A stretch of 64,000 bases of DNA, taken from NCBI RefSeq assembly GCF_047495875.1, contig NC_092497.1, positions 62,025,977 through 62,089,976 of the forward strand, written 5' to 3'. This DNA comes from Pithys albifrons albifrons. Taxonomy: Eukaryota > Chordata > Aves > Passeriformes > Thamnophilidae. The notes beneath the pieces are model-generated. The model ran no database searches. It had not been told where the DNA came from and was given only the letters and a program-made list of their open reading frames with translations. Both the position numbers and the translations under genes were made by a program. Of this stretch, positions 18,301 through 58,900 are shown piece after piece. The first letter of the stretch is position 1. Each line of letters starts with the position of its first letter.

Positions 18301-21213
18301 TATTGGTAACAAGCAGGAGCAGCTGGAAATTGTGATTCAATTAGAACTATCTCAGACACAAGTACAAGTACAGGCCTGGGAAAGAAGACATTGAGAGCAG
18401 CCCTATGGAGGTGCTGGTGGGTGAAAAGCTAAACATGGGCTGGCAGTGTGTGCTCACAGCCCAGAAAGCCAAACATGTCCTGGGCTGCATCACCAGTAGC
18501 GTGGGCAGCAGGTGGAGAAGGGGATTCTGCCCCTCTGCTCTGCCCGTGTGAGACCCCACTTGCAGGACAAGAGGAAATGGTTTTAAACTGAAAAAGGGCA
18601 GGTTTAGATTAGATATAGGAAGAAATTCTTTACTGAAAAGGTGGTGAGCCACTGGCACAGGTGTCCCAGAGAGGCGGAAGGTGCCCTATCCCTGGAAGTG
18701 TTCAAAGACTGGTTGGAGAGGGCTTTGAGTAACTTGGTATAGAGGAAAGTGTCCCTGCCCATGGCAGGGGTGTTGGAGTGAGGTGATCTTTAAGGTCCCT
18801 TCCAATCCAAGCCATTATACATTTCTATATTCTGACATCCTTGGAATGAAGGTGGAACTGTTCACTGCCTTGCAGCAGTTCTTCAAGCCACTGTTCAAAA
18901 ATTAAGACCTCTTTCTTGCAAATATTTGACTGCTGAGTTTTAAAGTATTGAGCAGAGATATGTGAATGCAGCCCTTAGACTGCTGGATGGCTGTTCAGGG
19001 AGAAAAAGGCAGCCTGAAGCTCCTTGGTGCTGGTGAGGCAGGGATAGTTTTAGCATGACAGCTCTGAAGACACCCAGAGCATGCATTTCATTCCTTCTGT
19101 ATCTCCTCTCCTTTCCAAGGTGGATGCCCAGCTACAGGTTGTACGTAAGTTGGAGGAGAAGGAACACTTGCTGCAAAGCAGTATTGGCACCGGAGAGAAG
19201 GAACTGGGTCTGCGAACACAGGCCCTGGAAATGAACAAACGCAAGGTGAGTGATTTCCTCTTGGGAGCTGTTGCCTTGCGGGAGGCACAGAAGGCTCTGA
19301 GCTCTTACTGGTGTTACAGTACCTGGCATTACCTGGTTTTGGACTAGTATACCAGCAGGCTTAGGAGTCTTGAAGAGAATTCTGATGGAAGTACTGTAGA
19401 CTGATGTTTCTCTTGACCAGGAGGAGCAGGTCACATGTGTTTCTGTGAAAGCCTGATTAGGGAGCTGAAGTAAGGTGCATTTATAGGAAAGCTGCTGAGA
19501 AAGATGAGGCAGCAGCCAGATGAAGTTAACTGGGGTCAAAGCTTTTATAGGAAAGATAGGATAAATAAAAGGGAAATACAGCTGGGGAATGTTAAGACTT
19601 TAAACAAATGCCTAAGTAGTTGTGTTACGAGTAAAGTAAGACCAAGTCTCATGGTTGATGCTGCCTTTGTTGTTAAACTTTTAGTAGAAATGCAGGAATG
19701 ACATTAAAAGAGGCAGAAAGGCAAGTAGAAATAGCACTGTGAAGAGGAGTTGGAATTCAGCACAGTCACTCTTAATATGACAATCTGTGGTATTCAGGGA
19801 GCTTGATTAGAAGGTTATAGGACAATGGGTGAAGAGAGAACATGCTTAAAACCACTTACCTTGTGCTTCTGTCTACTTCAGCTATAGAACCACCTCTAAA
19901 CAATGTAATAGAGAAAACATGGAATAGAAAAAATAGAGAAAAAGCTGGAGGGCTGAAAATACATGAAGAGGAGAATTGTTTGGTTTTATTGTTTTTCTAA
20001 GTGACATGCTGTGCATTGTGACAAGATTTGGCTCTGGTGAAGAGGGATCTTGAAGCTAAATGATAAGAGCTTGTTAATAATGAAGGTATTTTGACATTGA
20101 AGTGATGCTTAGGGAATAATTTCAGTTATTTCACTTGGAGATACTAAAAATGGATAGAAAAAACAGACCTGGATCAGCTTGAGGAGTATTTGTGAACAGT
20201 ATTGGATTGCCAGGTAGAGGGACTAGAAATCACTAGACCTCTTTTTGCATGCTTGGTTACTTCTATACTGTTTTGGTTTCTTTTCAGGCCATGGATGCAG
20301 CCCAGCTTGCAGATGATCTGAAAGCTCAGCTAGAGCTGGCTCAGAAGAAATTGCATGACTTTCAGGAGGAGATTGTGGAAAACAGAGTAACTAGAGAGAA
20401 AGAGATGTTTAACTTCAAAAGGGCTGAGGTATATGTCCTATGCACAGTCCTTCAGTATCTGTTTGCTTTAGTGTTCATCTCCTTGTACACTGAGCTTGGA
20501 GTGTGTTTCAACTACACTGTTTTGGTGTCCAGTTTCACTTTGACTTCAGCTTCATCAGGTCTTGGCTCTTTCAGGTTTTGTCCACGGATAACAGACAATA
20601 CTTGTGGCCTAAGATGATATGTGGTCTGTTGGATTACTGGGGATGGAAGTATGGGTGGCGTGACTTAGGTGCACTGTTGGCATGTTCTCTTTGGTCCCTG
20701 AAGAAACAGTGACAGAGAATGTGCTGCTCACTCATTTGTTCTCTTGTTTTCTTGCAGGAAGATATTTCTAGGTTGCGCAGGAAGCTGGAGACCACAAAGA
20801 AGCCTGACATGGTTCCCAACTGTGATGAGATACTGATGGAAGAAATCAAGGATTACAAGGTAACTATCAACTTCCCTCTTTTCTTTTCTTCAGTATTTTA
20901 CATCTCTTGTCTGTACTCTGGCATTGAAGAAACTGCCTTCTCCTGGGGAGGAACAGAAGGGCCTTCATCTCCAGGCATCTTTTAGCACATCCAGTGGAAC
21001 ACAGTGTGCCCTTACGGTGACGTTTGTGTGTTGCAGGCCCGGCTGACCTGCCCGTGCTGCAACATGCGCAAGAAGGACGCTGTGCTCACCAAGTGCTTCC
21101 ACGTCTTCTGCTTCGAGTGCGTGAAGACGCGCTACGACACTCGCCAGCGCAAGTGCCCCAAGTGCAACGCGGCCTTCGGTGCCAACGACTTCCACAGGAT
21201 CTACATCGGCTGA
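6208..21213 (+). CDS. RNF20: RNF20 / BRE1A, E3 ubiquitin ligase for histone H2B (19 coding exons, complete)
   Basis: RNF20 is the RING E3 that, with RNF40 and the E2 RAD6 (UBE2A/B), monoubiquitylates histone H2B on its C-terminal lysine during transcription elongation in the nucleus. Coding exons are 6208-6336, 6449-6616, 6718-6865, 7031-7213, 8399-8517, 9927-10073, 10264-10341, 10668-10787, 12039-12218, 12391-12526, 13193-13314, 13625-14022, 14606-14723, 16219-16368, 17301-17513, 19120-19245, 20288-20428, 20758-20859 and 21037-21213. They sum to 2,955 nt, 984 residues, with every junction in frame and GT-AG. The start is the ATG at 6208 in a GCCACCATG context, matching the conserved MSGIGNKR N-terminus. 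Most of the protein is coiled coil. Residues about 559-635 are a Glu/Arg/Lys-rich run, slightly longer than I recall in mammals. A C3HC4 RING closes the C-terminus (Cys931, Cys934, Cys946, His948, Cys951, Cys954, Cys966, Cys969). RNF40 is the paralogue; the N-terminus and overall match fit RNF20. Confidence 0.97.
6449..6616 (+). CDS. RNF20: RNF20 coding exon 2
   Basis: It encodes 56 residues beginning [12 protein letters not shown], the first strong coiled coil. The acceptor is CCTGGCAG and the donor CAG|GTTGGT, phase 0 at both ends. Confidence 0.95.
6718..6865 (+). CDS. RNF20: RNF20 coding exon 3
   Basis: It starts [13 protein letters not shown] after CATTCAG and contains an acidic PEPEPDSDS stretch. 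It ends in phase 1 at CGAG|GTGAGG. Confidence 0.95.
7031..7213 (+). CDS. RNF20: RNF20 coding exon 4
   Basis: It follows ATATTCCCAG and encodes the [12 protein letters not shown] segment and the [19 protein letters not shown] helix. It ends in phase 1 at GGAG|GTATGA. Confidence 0.95.
7214..8398. other. RNF20 intron, nothing recognised
   Basis: This 1.2-kb intron has no recognisable repeat or coding segment. Confidence 0.5.
8399..8517 (+). CDS. RNF20: RNF20 coding exon 5
   Basis: After TTTTTCAG it encodes [13 protein letters not shown] through [11 protein letters not shown]. The first residues differ from what I recall of the human protein (NLIVEEAVQELN), but the helix pattern is kept. The donor is GAG|GTATAA, phase 0. 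Confidence 0.93.
8518..9250. other. RNF20 intron sequence before the solo LTR
   Basis: Nothing is recognised except a short A-run at about 9041-9054. Confidence 0.4.
9256..9861 (-). mobile_element. Solo LTR of an endogenous retrovirus in an RNF20 intron
   Basis: This 606-bp element is bounded by TGTTATGG...ACCACA and flanked by the 5-bp direct repeat GTGAG (9251-9255 and 9862-9866). On the - strand a TATA-like GGGTATAATAAGAG lies near 9690-9705, giving the orientation antisense to RNF20. No internal retroviral region is attached, so it is a solo LTR formed by recombination. The 5-bp duplication suits an ERVL-type or similar element; the exact family is not identified. Confidence 0.8.
9927..10073 (+). 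CDS. RNF20: RNF20 coding exon 6
   Basis: It follows TTGATTGCAG and encodes [19 protein letters not shown] through [12 protein letters not shown]. The end CGA|GTAAGC is in phase 0. Confidence 0.95.
10264..10341 (+). CDS. RNF20: RNF20 coding exon 7
   Basis: This 26-codon exon encodes [18 protein letters not shown] and TITINARK, one of the few non-coiled-coil segments. The acceptor is TTTTTTGCAG and the donor AAG|GTAATG. Confidence 0.95.
10668..10787 (+). CDS. RNF20: RNF20 coding exon 8
   Basis: It encodes the [19 protein letters not shown] coiled coil. The acceptor is CCCAACAG and the donor AAG|GTGAGA, phase 0. Confidence 0.95.
10788..12038. other. RNF20 intron, nothing recognised
   Basis: This 1.25-kb intron contains no recognised repeat, RNA gene or coding segment. 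Confidence 0.5.
12039..12218 (+). CDS. RNF20: RNF20 coding exon 9
   Basis: This 60-codon exon includes the highly conserved [19 protein letters not shown] segment. The acceptor is CCCACCTAG and the donor GAG|GTAAAC. Confidence 0.96.
12391..12526 (+). CDS. RNF20: RNF20 coding exon 10
   Basis: It encodes [19 protein letters not shown] through TLAANEQA, and ends in phase 1 at GCAG|GTATGG. Confidence 0.96.
12527..13192. other. RNF20 intron, nothing recognised
   Basis: This 0.67-kb AT-rich intron has no recognisable element. Confidence 0.5.
13193..13314 (+). CDS. RNF20: RNF20 coding exon 11
   Basis: It encodes [19 protein letters not shown] and the following [13 protein letters not shown]. The acceptor is TTTTTGTAG and the donor AAG|GTATGA, phase 0. 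Confidence 0.96.
13625..14022 (+). CDS. RNF20: RNF20 coding exon 12, with Glu/Arg/Lys repeat tract
   Basis: This 398-nt exon is the largest. It encodes a Ser/Glu-rich linker, then about 75 residues of alternating acidic and basic residues from codons GAG/GAA/AAG/AGA (about 13770-13995), then [15 protein letters not shown]. The coding strand in the tract is nearly all purine. It ends in phase 2 before GTAAGA; the next exon supplies the third base. This tract accounts for the length difference from mammals. Confidence 0.95.
14023..14605. other. RNF20 intron, nothing recognised
   Basis: No repeat or coding segment is recognised in this 0.58-kb intron. Confidence 0.5.
14606..14723 (+). CDS. RNF20: RNF20 coding exon 13
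   Basis: It encodes [19 protein letters not shown] and [21 protein letters not shown] in overlapping order. The acceptor is GTCTCCAG and the donor GAG|GTAAAT. Confidence 0.96.
14974..15650 (-). mobile_element. Probable old LTR, outer (U3) limit unclear
   Basis: Read on the - strand there is a promoter-like GGGTATAAAAGGAG (about 15430-15443), followed about 450 bp later by an end resembling U5 (...GCTCACTCCACA, 14974). The layout fits an LTR antisense to RNF20. I could not find the far TG end or a target duplication, so the right limit (at least 15,650) is a guess. A short CA run lies at 15131-15142. Confidence 0.4.
16219..16368 (+). CDS. RNF20: RNF20 coding exon 14
   Basis: This 50-codon exon encodes [19 protein letters not shown] through [16 protein letters not shown]. 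The acceptor is CTTGTTGTAG and the donor CAG|GTGAGA. Confidence 0.96.
16369..17300. other. RNF20 intron, nothing recognised
   Basis: No recognisable element is seen in this 0.93-kb intron. Confidence 0.5.
17301..17513 (+). CDS. RNF20: RNF20 coding exon 15
   Basis: This 71-codon exon includes [19 protein letters not shown] and [19 protein letters not shown]. It is nearly identical to the mammalian segment as I recall it. The acceptor is GGTTTTGCAG and the donor CAG|GTAACC. Confidence 0.97.
18352..18833 (+). mobile_element. CR1 LINE fragment in an RNF20 intron
   Basis: The sense CR1 3' region carries 'gtcctgggctgcatcacca', 'attctgcccctctgctctg', 'tggtgagccactggcacag' and 'aaggtcccttccaatccaa' blocks in order. 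There is an internal deletion or degeneration in the middle and the 5' end is truncated. Confidence 0.85.
19120..19245 (+). CDS. RNF20: RNF20 coding exon 16
   Basis: It encodes [19 protein letters not shown] through [12 protein letters not shown]. The acceptor is CTTTCCAAG and the donor AAG|GTGAGT. Confidence 0.97.
19246..20287. other. RNF20 intron, nothing recognised
   Basis: No repeat or gene is recognised in this 1.04-kb intron. Confidence 0.5.
20288..20428 (+). CDS. RNF20: RNF20 coding exon 17
   Basis: It encodes [19 protein letters not shown] through EMFNFKRAE. The acceptor is TCTTTTCAG and the donor GAG|GTATAT. Confidence 0.96.
20758..20859 (+). CDS. RNF20: RNF20 coding exon 18
   Basis: It encodes [19 protein letters not shown] through MEEIKDYK, immediately N-terminal to the RING. 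The acceptor is TTCTTGCAG and the donor AAG|GTAACT. Confidence 0.97.
21037..21213 (+). CDS. RNF20: RNF20 coding exon 19, RING domain and stop
   Basis: It encodes the last 58 residues, a complete C3HC4 RING with spacing C-x2-C, C-x-H, C-x2-C, C-x2-C, ending FHRIYIG and TGA at 21211-21213. The exon is clearly more GC-rich than its surroundings. All eight zinc ligands are present. Confidence 0.98.
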   Translation, partial: ARLTCPCCNMRKKDAVLTKCFHVFCFECVKTRYDTRQRKCPKCNAAFGANDFHRIYIG

Positions 21214-21990
21214 TTCCTTCTGCCAGAGCCACGGGAAGTCACTGATTAGACTGACCACCCAGACTCCCTCACCTGCTGTGGCTGCCACCCATGGGGCAGT
21301 CAGAGCTTCTGTCAGCTGATCTGCAGTTTCTTCTGGGAAGTGTGTTTATGTCAAGAAACAGATTCTGGATCTTGATTCCTTTCTTGCCCCTTTCCTTCTG
21401 TTCTTGCCCTCTTTTTTGTGGATAGTTTATGCCTGAGAGGAAATTTTCCATCCATCACTATTACACTGCCGGGCTGGGAACAGCTAAGTGAAGTCCTGCC
21501 TTGATGGGATGGAAGCTGTGTGTGGTGCAGCAGAGATAGTGAGACCAATATTATTATGAGGCATTTGCTTTGGATGTTAATTAAATCCCATCAAAGTATG
21601 GCACTGCTGCTGAGTGAATAGTTTCCCAATTAACAGGCCAAATAACTGAATCTTTAGACTTCAGTGGAATGACTCCTTACACGTGTATCTTTCTCAGTCA
21701 GGGCAAGGACCTCTGAGGGCTGCTGTATTAGTAAACATCCTCCCTAGCCCCAAAAGCACACACACATCTTAATATGCAGGAGAGGAGAAAGGTAAGACAT
21801 CAGAGAATCTCTGAAAATAGCATTCCACTGATGAACCCTGGTTGATGCGGACACCTTCCCCTAGGCTGAGGCATCATTGTCATTGTCCTTAGAAGAAAAG
21901 GATTTTTAAGGGGTTCCTTTGTTGCAACTTTACCAAGAAGATTAATCTTTTTATGCACAAAAGCTAATTAAAGCTGTTGTTTAGGTTATT
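21214..21990 (+). other. RNF20: RNF20 3' UTR with candidate poly(A) signals
   Basis: Two ATTAAA hexamers are seen, at 21580-21585 and 21967-21972. The second is followed by a T-rich run with GTTTTCTTGCCT, a good downstream element, so cleavage near 21,990 is favoured. The end is inferred, not observed. Confidence 0.55.
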
Positions 21991-24600
21991 TTTTTTTGTT
22001 TTCTTGCCTCTGGTAGTATCTGCCTGTGCTCCTGTCCTTTGTCCAGTTATTTGAAATGGTTTTTACAAGTTTTAAGCTTTTAAGTAGAGAGGCTAACTTC
22101 TTTCTTCCTCTGGCTTCACAATGTACTTGACTAAAACAATTTAGTCCCTTTGGCTGTAACTCCAGTATCTTATTCCTGACACAATAGAAGGGCCAAGATG
22201 CTGGATTATTTCTGCAGTTGTTTTGACATGGCTGCAGGGAATTTTGTGAAAGGATGTGGCATGGGTTATAGTTTCTATGCTTCCTGTGGTTGGAGGCTGT
22301 ATTTGAAGTCTGTTCCTAAAAGCCAAATGTGAACTCATGCATTTGCTACATTCCTTCACAGGGTGTAGTGTTTTTCCTGTAAACCTAATTTTCTTGGAAG
22401 GTGCACCTGTCAAGAGGTTTATCTTGTGTGTCTCTTCCCTGAACCATAAAATCTGTACAACCCTCCTGCATTCACCATAGCCAATAATAGAAACAACAGT
22501 AAAGTGAAAGGAATTAATCACAGATTGTCTTACAGTATGCATTATTATCTTTCTGAAAACATTCAGAATATATGAACAAAACCTTGTAAATTATTATGAA
22601 CACTGTAAAGAGAGAAAGAACACATGGCCCTGCCTTTCCAAAGGGAAGCTGGGATGTTGAAACTTCTGGTATGGTGTAAGTGCTGTTAGATAGAGGAAAA
22701 GTAGAACCCCTCTCCCCTTTCACTGGTAGTTGCTCCCTGGATTCCAGTTTGTGGCATCAAGTTGGAGAAAGAACCCTGTGTTAATGCTGGTGATAGAGTT
22801 TGAGGTTCAGATGCTTGTTCTTCATAATCAGGACCTGGACCAACTACAAACTGCATCTTCAAACAGCGTTGTTACAGCAGCAGACTTTCTTTGACAGGTG
22901 TGAACAACCATCTGAATTAAACAGCCTTTAAACAGGTGCAAAGCCCTTTGGTCCTTTCCCATCATAAAGTTGCATTAACATTCTACTCAAGTCAAGCTTG
23001 AAACTTTTGTGTGTATGTTGGCCACGTTGGGATGACTGGTCATGGCAGGAAATAGATACTCAATCTGAATTAGTTTCACAGATGAGATCTGGAAAACTCC
23101 TATTTTCTCTTTCCTTACCAAGAAAGATGCTAGAGGGATTTTTTGTTTGTTTCGGTTTAAAATAATAGTTTATTTCAAGCTCATTTTGGAATTGACTGAA
23201 GTTCTCTGTACTTTTTAATTTAAGCATTGAGAAATGGTGAAAATTCTAGATTGTGTGTTTGCTAGAATGAGTGGAAATAATTAAAAGCTTATCAGGACTA
23301 GAAATGTGCAGGCAAAAGAAGTAAAGGGGTGACAGGTATTATCAAAAATCTCTCTAAATTTAGTGTCACAGATGACAAAGAAAAAGCCTCATCTCCAGTT
23401 TCCAGTGTGCCTTGTGTCACAGCAGATCCTCCCTTGTGACATGTCACTGATATGTCTGTGGTACTCCCCATCCCATGGAAAGCTGCAGCATTTTTTTATT
23501 GTCTCTGAGGGGATCAGGCTGGAGCAACACAGTAGCTAAGAAAACAACATACCAAAATGTCTCTGTGGGGCACCAACAAAGATCTTCTCCCAGAAGGTTT
23601 TTAGTAATTTGGAGCAATCCCTGTTCTGCATTTGACATAGGAGCAGCCCCTCAGACACCCACCAGAAATATTTGCTTAGCATTAATTATTATTAGGTAGT
23701 GGACGTTCTTACACTTAGATTTTTGGTTTTAAATCAAGGCTGATTTTTTTTAGGATTTGATGTTTGGGTTCGAACTTTGAAGCAAAACATACATTTTTGT
23801 TTAAGATATCATTAACATTTTAAATTACTTTTTTCTTTAAAAATCTATTTCTGGGCTCATTGAAGTGGAGATAAAGACATTAAAAACTTGATAAAAATAC
23901 ATGTAAGGTCAGACTGAAATACTTTTTTCCTAGTGTTTGAATGAAAAGAGCAGTGTTCATCTGTTCTAACCAAGTGATTCCAAAGGCTGTGAGGTACCAG
24001 GTGCTACACAAATAACAAGCTCTTCCTAAAAAGCTGAATGGCACGGGAAAGGAAGGGAAGGCAACAAAAGTAACCTCAGTGATTTGCTCTCTGGCTTGTC
24101 AAGGAGCAGGGAAAGTATGGACGTCCCAGGTCTCTTAGACATGCAGGGCTGTGGGTCCCACCTTCCTGCTTTATGTCCTAATTTCTCTTTCGTGTGTTAC
24201 TGACTGTATTGAAGGGAGTAGACACACTTCCCCAAAAGCCCAGTCCAAGGACTGAGCAGGGAATAAAATACGAACTCTTGGGGCTAATTTAGTCAGTAGC
24301 TCTCAATGGTCCACATGAAGCCTTTCATTTGTAAGGGGTTTTTCAAAGGTTAAAGGCGCAAAAAACCAGAACAGACCTCAGAATAGTTTCAGATCTGCTG
24401 TAGCTGTTAAACTGTGCCTGACAAGAGTATCACCCTGGGCAACATTCCTGCAGGTGCCTGGAGTCACTGGGAGGGCAAGGATGGTATCTCTGAGACCAAA
24501 GTTAATTCTGATGGTGTTACAAACATTCTTTTTCTCTGCAATATTGGATGCATTGGGAAGTGGTGTTTTAATAAATGGATAGAAATCCTACTTAAAAAAC
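21991..24600. other. Intergenic region between convergent RNF20 and GRIN3A
   Basis: No gene, LINE, SINE or LTR could be recognised in about 2.6 kb. The open frames are short and lack any conserved pattern. Confidence 0.5.
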
Positions 24601-24609
24601 ACAGTCAGT

Positions 24610-25664
24610 TGGGTTGATGAAGTATTTATTCAGATGTACAACAGCTTACCCTTCCTTCCCCTCTACCCATCATCCAGGTGGGAGAGCGCTCCACTTGTTA
24701 CAATACCTTTGAAACCACAACTCTCATTCTTCATCCCCAGGGAGGCAATTGGTGACTCCCTTTCACTTTGATGAAATGAATAATGGAATAGATCCCCTTT
24801 ATGTCACCTCGTCTGAGAAAGAACCCTCCTGTCAACTGAAGACAGTGAATATTAAGGGAGTAGTTTCACACTGGCAAAATATTTCACTTTTTGAGGTAAA
24901 CACTGATTTACAGTATTGCCACCCCTCCCTTCCCCTTCCCCTGTGCCACTGTGAATCCATCCCTTCACACCTGCTGGTGCAGCTGTTTGCATGGCTTCTC
25001 TCTGAGTGCACTGGAAGCCAAGCCTGGGCTCAGAAGCAGACAGAGGTGGTGGTTTGGTTTTTGACAAGTTATTTTTAAGCTGGGTGAGTTCCTTCACCAC
25101 AGTCTCAGAGCAGCCACATCTGCCTTTGTGCTGACAGAGCTGAGGGAATGGTGTGTACTGGGTTTGCCACCAAGGATTTGTCTTGTGAGCCTGTAACATG
25201 AGGGAAGGACTGCCAACACAGAACTAGCACCTGGCATAATGAGGCATCCACAAGGAGCCTTCACATGAACAGAGACTAGACCCACAGACAACACAACAAA
25301 AGTGTACCAGTAAGGGACATGCTTCCAATGAGCAGTTTACCTTTTCTTCCTTTTTTTTTTTAAGTATTTTTTTGAATTAATGCACAGAAAGGGCTAAAAA
25401 AGTGGGAACTTCATCAAGTGGAGGAACAGATGCTCCTTGTCTCCCCAGTCCCTTGGGAATGGCTGGTGTTTTGCAGGAGAATGAGCAACTTGTGAAAGGA
25501 GGACTCAGGAGGGTGGCAGTGGCAGTGGCCCTGGGCTGCTGCGATCCTGCTTCCATGAAGAGCATGTTGCTTTGCACCTCTTCTGGCATTACAAAACTGT
25601 GTTACAAATTTCACAGAGTAAGGGGGGGAAGGAACAAAAGGTGGAAGGGCCCAGGTGTCCTGGC
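24610..25664 (-). other. GRIN3A: Presumed GRIN3A 3' UTR with candidate poly(A) signal
   Basis: On the - strand an AATAAA (24625-24630) lies about 1.04 kb after the stop codon. It is followed about 25-35 nt later by a TGTGTTTTTT stretch, so it is a plausible cleavage site. Longer or shorter UTRs cannot be excluded. Confidence 0.45.
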
Positions 25665-55564
<29,900 letters not shown>

Positions 55565-55935
55565 ACAGAATCATTTAAGCTGAAAAGGACCCTTAAGATC
55601 ATGGAGTCCAAGTGCTAACCCATCACTGCCAAGTCCATCACTAAACTGTGTCACAGTGTCACATCTACATGTCTTTCAAATCTCCTCCAGGGATCACAGA
55701 ATCACAGACTATTCTGAGTTGGAAGGGACCCACAGGATCATCGAGTCCAACTCTTAAGTCAATGGCCCACACAGGGGATTGAACCCATGACCTTGGCATT
55801 ATTAAAACCAAGTTTTAACCAACTGAGCTAATCTCAGGGATGGTGACTCCACCACTTCCCTGGGCAGCCTTTTCCAATGCCTGGAAATCCTTATGGTGAA
55901 GAAATTTTTCCTAGATCTCCCTTTTGAAGACCCAT
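55565..55935 (-). mobile_element. CR1 LINE fragment interrupted by a SINE
   Basis: Antisense CR1 starts at ACAGAATCATTTAAGC (55565) and runs to 55693, then resumes at 55831 with TCTCAGGGATGGTGACTCC through the 'ccctgggcagccttttccaa' block to about 55935. The sequences at the two junctions (CTCCAGGGA and TCTCAGGGA) are alike, as expected for a short target duplication. Confidence 0.85.
55694..55830 (-). mobile_element. tRNA-Ile-derived SINE with CR1-type tail, copy 3, nested in CR1
   Basis: This is the most complete copy. On the - strand it has A box TAGCTCAGTTGG at 55830-55819 and B box GGTTCAATCC near 55785, followed by the CR1-like tail ending TCTGTGATTCTGTGA at 55694. It is in the same orientation as the host CR1. 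Confidence 0.88.
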
Positions 55936-58900
55936 TAGGGTTTAGCAAGTAACCCTTTGAATGCTATCCAGCAAGGCCACCACAGCCAATTGCCTGGGCA
56001 CTGTAACAGCAAATCTATAGATATATCAGTGGAGTAGCTAAAAAAGAATGTTAAAAGCTATTAGCTATTATTATATTTTAATATTTTGTCTATTAAAACT
56101 GAAAAGGGGTTAAAAAGGCGATTTAGTGTTGCTGATTAGTAGCTCTCCCAAAGAAGATGAGAGCTCCAGCAGCTGACAATACCCATTTTTGCATCTGAGG
56201 TACTGGTGATCATGGCTTTTCATATGAGCGAGCTGCGTTTTACCTGTGAAGCACAGGTGCATAACATGAATAGCCGTAATACTTAGGTGCACCTCAAATT
56301 TTTAAAACCATCTAAAACCATTCAAGTATGGTGACCCATATTTGGACCTGGTTTAGTACATGGGACAAGCTCAAGAGATGATCATGACAGCCCTTACAGC
56401 AGTGAGATATAGAGCCAGAGAGGCTGCTGAGGACTTGAATACTGAGTACTCAACTTCAGGGGTTCAGGGCTGTGGAATGCCAGGACCAAAGGATCTTGCT
56501 GCATAGGTCCAGGATGGATGGTTCCAGAGAATGCCCCATCTTCTGGGAAGACAGAGATCTTGGGAGGGAGGACTAGGAAGAGCTGCTGGGAGGTAGAGGA
56601 TGAAGGTGCAGGAGCAGGGCTAAAGAGGTTTGGAAGTGAATATGCTTTCTGGAATTGGGGTACCAGTGCTGTCCCTGTGACCTCTAAGGACAGTATCTAC
56701 TGTGGGACACATGGACTGTCCCAGTATTTCCAAGAATGAGGCTTACTGTTTAAGGATACACACCATGGATAAGTAAACAAAAAAGAGGTAATGTTTTCAT
56801 AGACTAAGAAAACAAAGGGTAATGTGAATCCTGTCAAGCACTGAGGAAGTGAAATGGTTGTTGGGCCACTTGAGCACTGAGACAGGAAGGCCATGGATTG
56901 TTTAAGGAAACTCAAGAGCTTTACAGTACACCCAGCTTCTCTGACAGTTCCAGAAAAAGCTCTGGGACTTCTCAAGTCTTCTGTACTTTGTATAAAATGG
57001 TGCTACCAGACAAATGATGTTTGTGCTGCTTACTGCCAAAAGCAGACGCTGCAGCTACCAGTCCCTGGCTTGGCCCCTTACTTCTAGATTTTCTTGGTTT
57101 CTGTCTGCTGCTGTTAAAACATCTGCTGAGTGGGAAGCAGAGAACTTTATTTGAGAAGATGTTGAGAATTGGGCATTTGCATACATCTGTGTCTTGGGGT
57201 GCCAATTATGCATGAAAATACCAATGTGATAAACACCAATGTGACAAAACCACAGGAGCAGAAAGAGGAAAATACAATCCTGAATGACAAGGATTTTGCA
57301 TTATTTGGCACATTCCATTTTATGTAATATAGTGCCATTGCATTCAGCACCACCAGCTAGGCTGAGAACACCTAGACTCCAATCTGAAAGGGAACAGGCC
57401 TGGAAAATCTCTTATACAGGTTGGGATTTCAAACAGAAAATGCATGAGATGCTTCCAGAATTACATATTCAAAGCTGTAGGACTGGGGAGTTTTGAGGTT
57501 CTTCTAGTAGAAGATTCTGGCTTCAGTATGACTTTTCACTGCTGCAAAGCTAGATTTGCCTCAAAGACTTTTCCCCCCTCTATGCCCTGGTCATTATGTT
57601 TACTACTATTCTGAAGTTTGATCGCACTTGGTAGTCATGGATTTTTGCACTGTGTAAGAATCTCAGGTGTCAAGAAATTAAATATAGAAAAAGAATTGTC
57701 TCAGCTCCAGAAAAGTAGGAATACAATATTGCCTTCTGACCTCATGGAGTTTGAGTTTGCGTTTGCTGGGGGCTGTGAGAAAACAAGGAAGATTTAAATA
57801 GAGCAACTTCTGGGAAGGGAAATTATGGCTATTTTCTATAACCACTGATGTAACCGAAATCTAGGAAATGCTTTCTCAGTACTTGATTGATGGGGTGCAC
57901 TGACTGCCTCACTGAATCTGGTCCAGAACTACTCTGTGCATCTAGGTATGAGACTGGAGGAAAAATGCTTTGGGAACTCCATTTCTAATCATGATCGCAA
58001 ATCATTATGAGTATTTTATCATGCATTCAGTAAGCCTCTCCCAAATTCAGTTACCTAACTACTTTTTGAGGAAAATGAGGAAAGGGCGATCCAGTATGCA
58101 GCTGAGTGCAGTGCCAGTGACTGCACCCTGCAGTGACAGATGCAGAGTCAATGTGGATTCAGCTTTTACCACTGCCTACAATACTGCCTTTTAATTTTAA
58201 TTGAGTATAGAAAGAAGGAACATGGCTGAAAACACTTTCCTAACTTTTGCAGCAACTTCTGGGGAAAGATTATTGTGCAAGAGGTTTCAGTAGCTCCCTA
58301 CCATGACAATGCTGGTTACCTGGTGTAACACCAAGTGCAGTGTTCAGTGTTTCACATGGTTTATCAGCAGAACTGCTGTTCAGGCAGCATGATCTCTGCC
58401 AGGGAACAGCTGCAGAACCTTGAAAATCTGCTCAGTTTCAGTTGCTAATTGCTGGAGAAGGGTAGCATTAAGTGAAGAACTGATATGCTTTTAGAGGTAC
58501 TCCTGATTTACAATGAGATGTCTGTCTTTTTCTTCCTTTTACTTTGCCTTATATAACACCCAAACGTTTACATGGTCTTACAGCTGCTAGTAGATTTCTC
58601 ATGGCTCAGTGATAAAACAAATGCAATTGGTAGTGCTAAGCAAAGTTTCAGTGGAAAATGAACAATACAAATGAAATTTAAGAAAAAACCCCAAATCCAA
58701 CAAAACTATGTTAAACTCTGTTCATGGGCTTTCCTTACTTATCTGCAAGAGTTTTTGAAAACTAACTAGTGAGTATTTATGGGGTATAGAGGGAGATGAA
58801 AGAAAAAAAATATTCAGAGTGAATCACATGAATTTCAGATTTTAGCAGATGAAAATCACAGCTCAACTTCTGGAAGTGGAGGTTTTTCATCAGAAACTGT

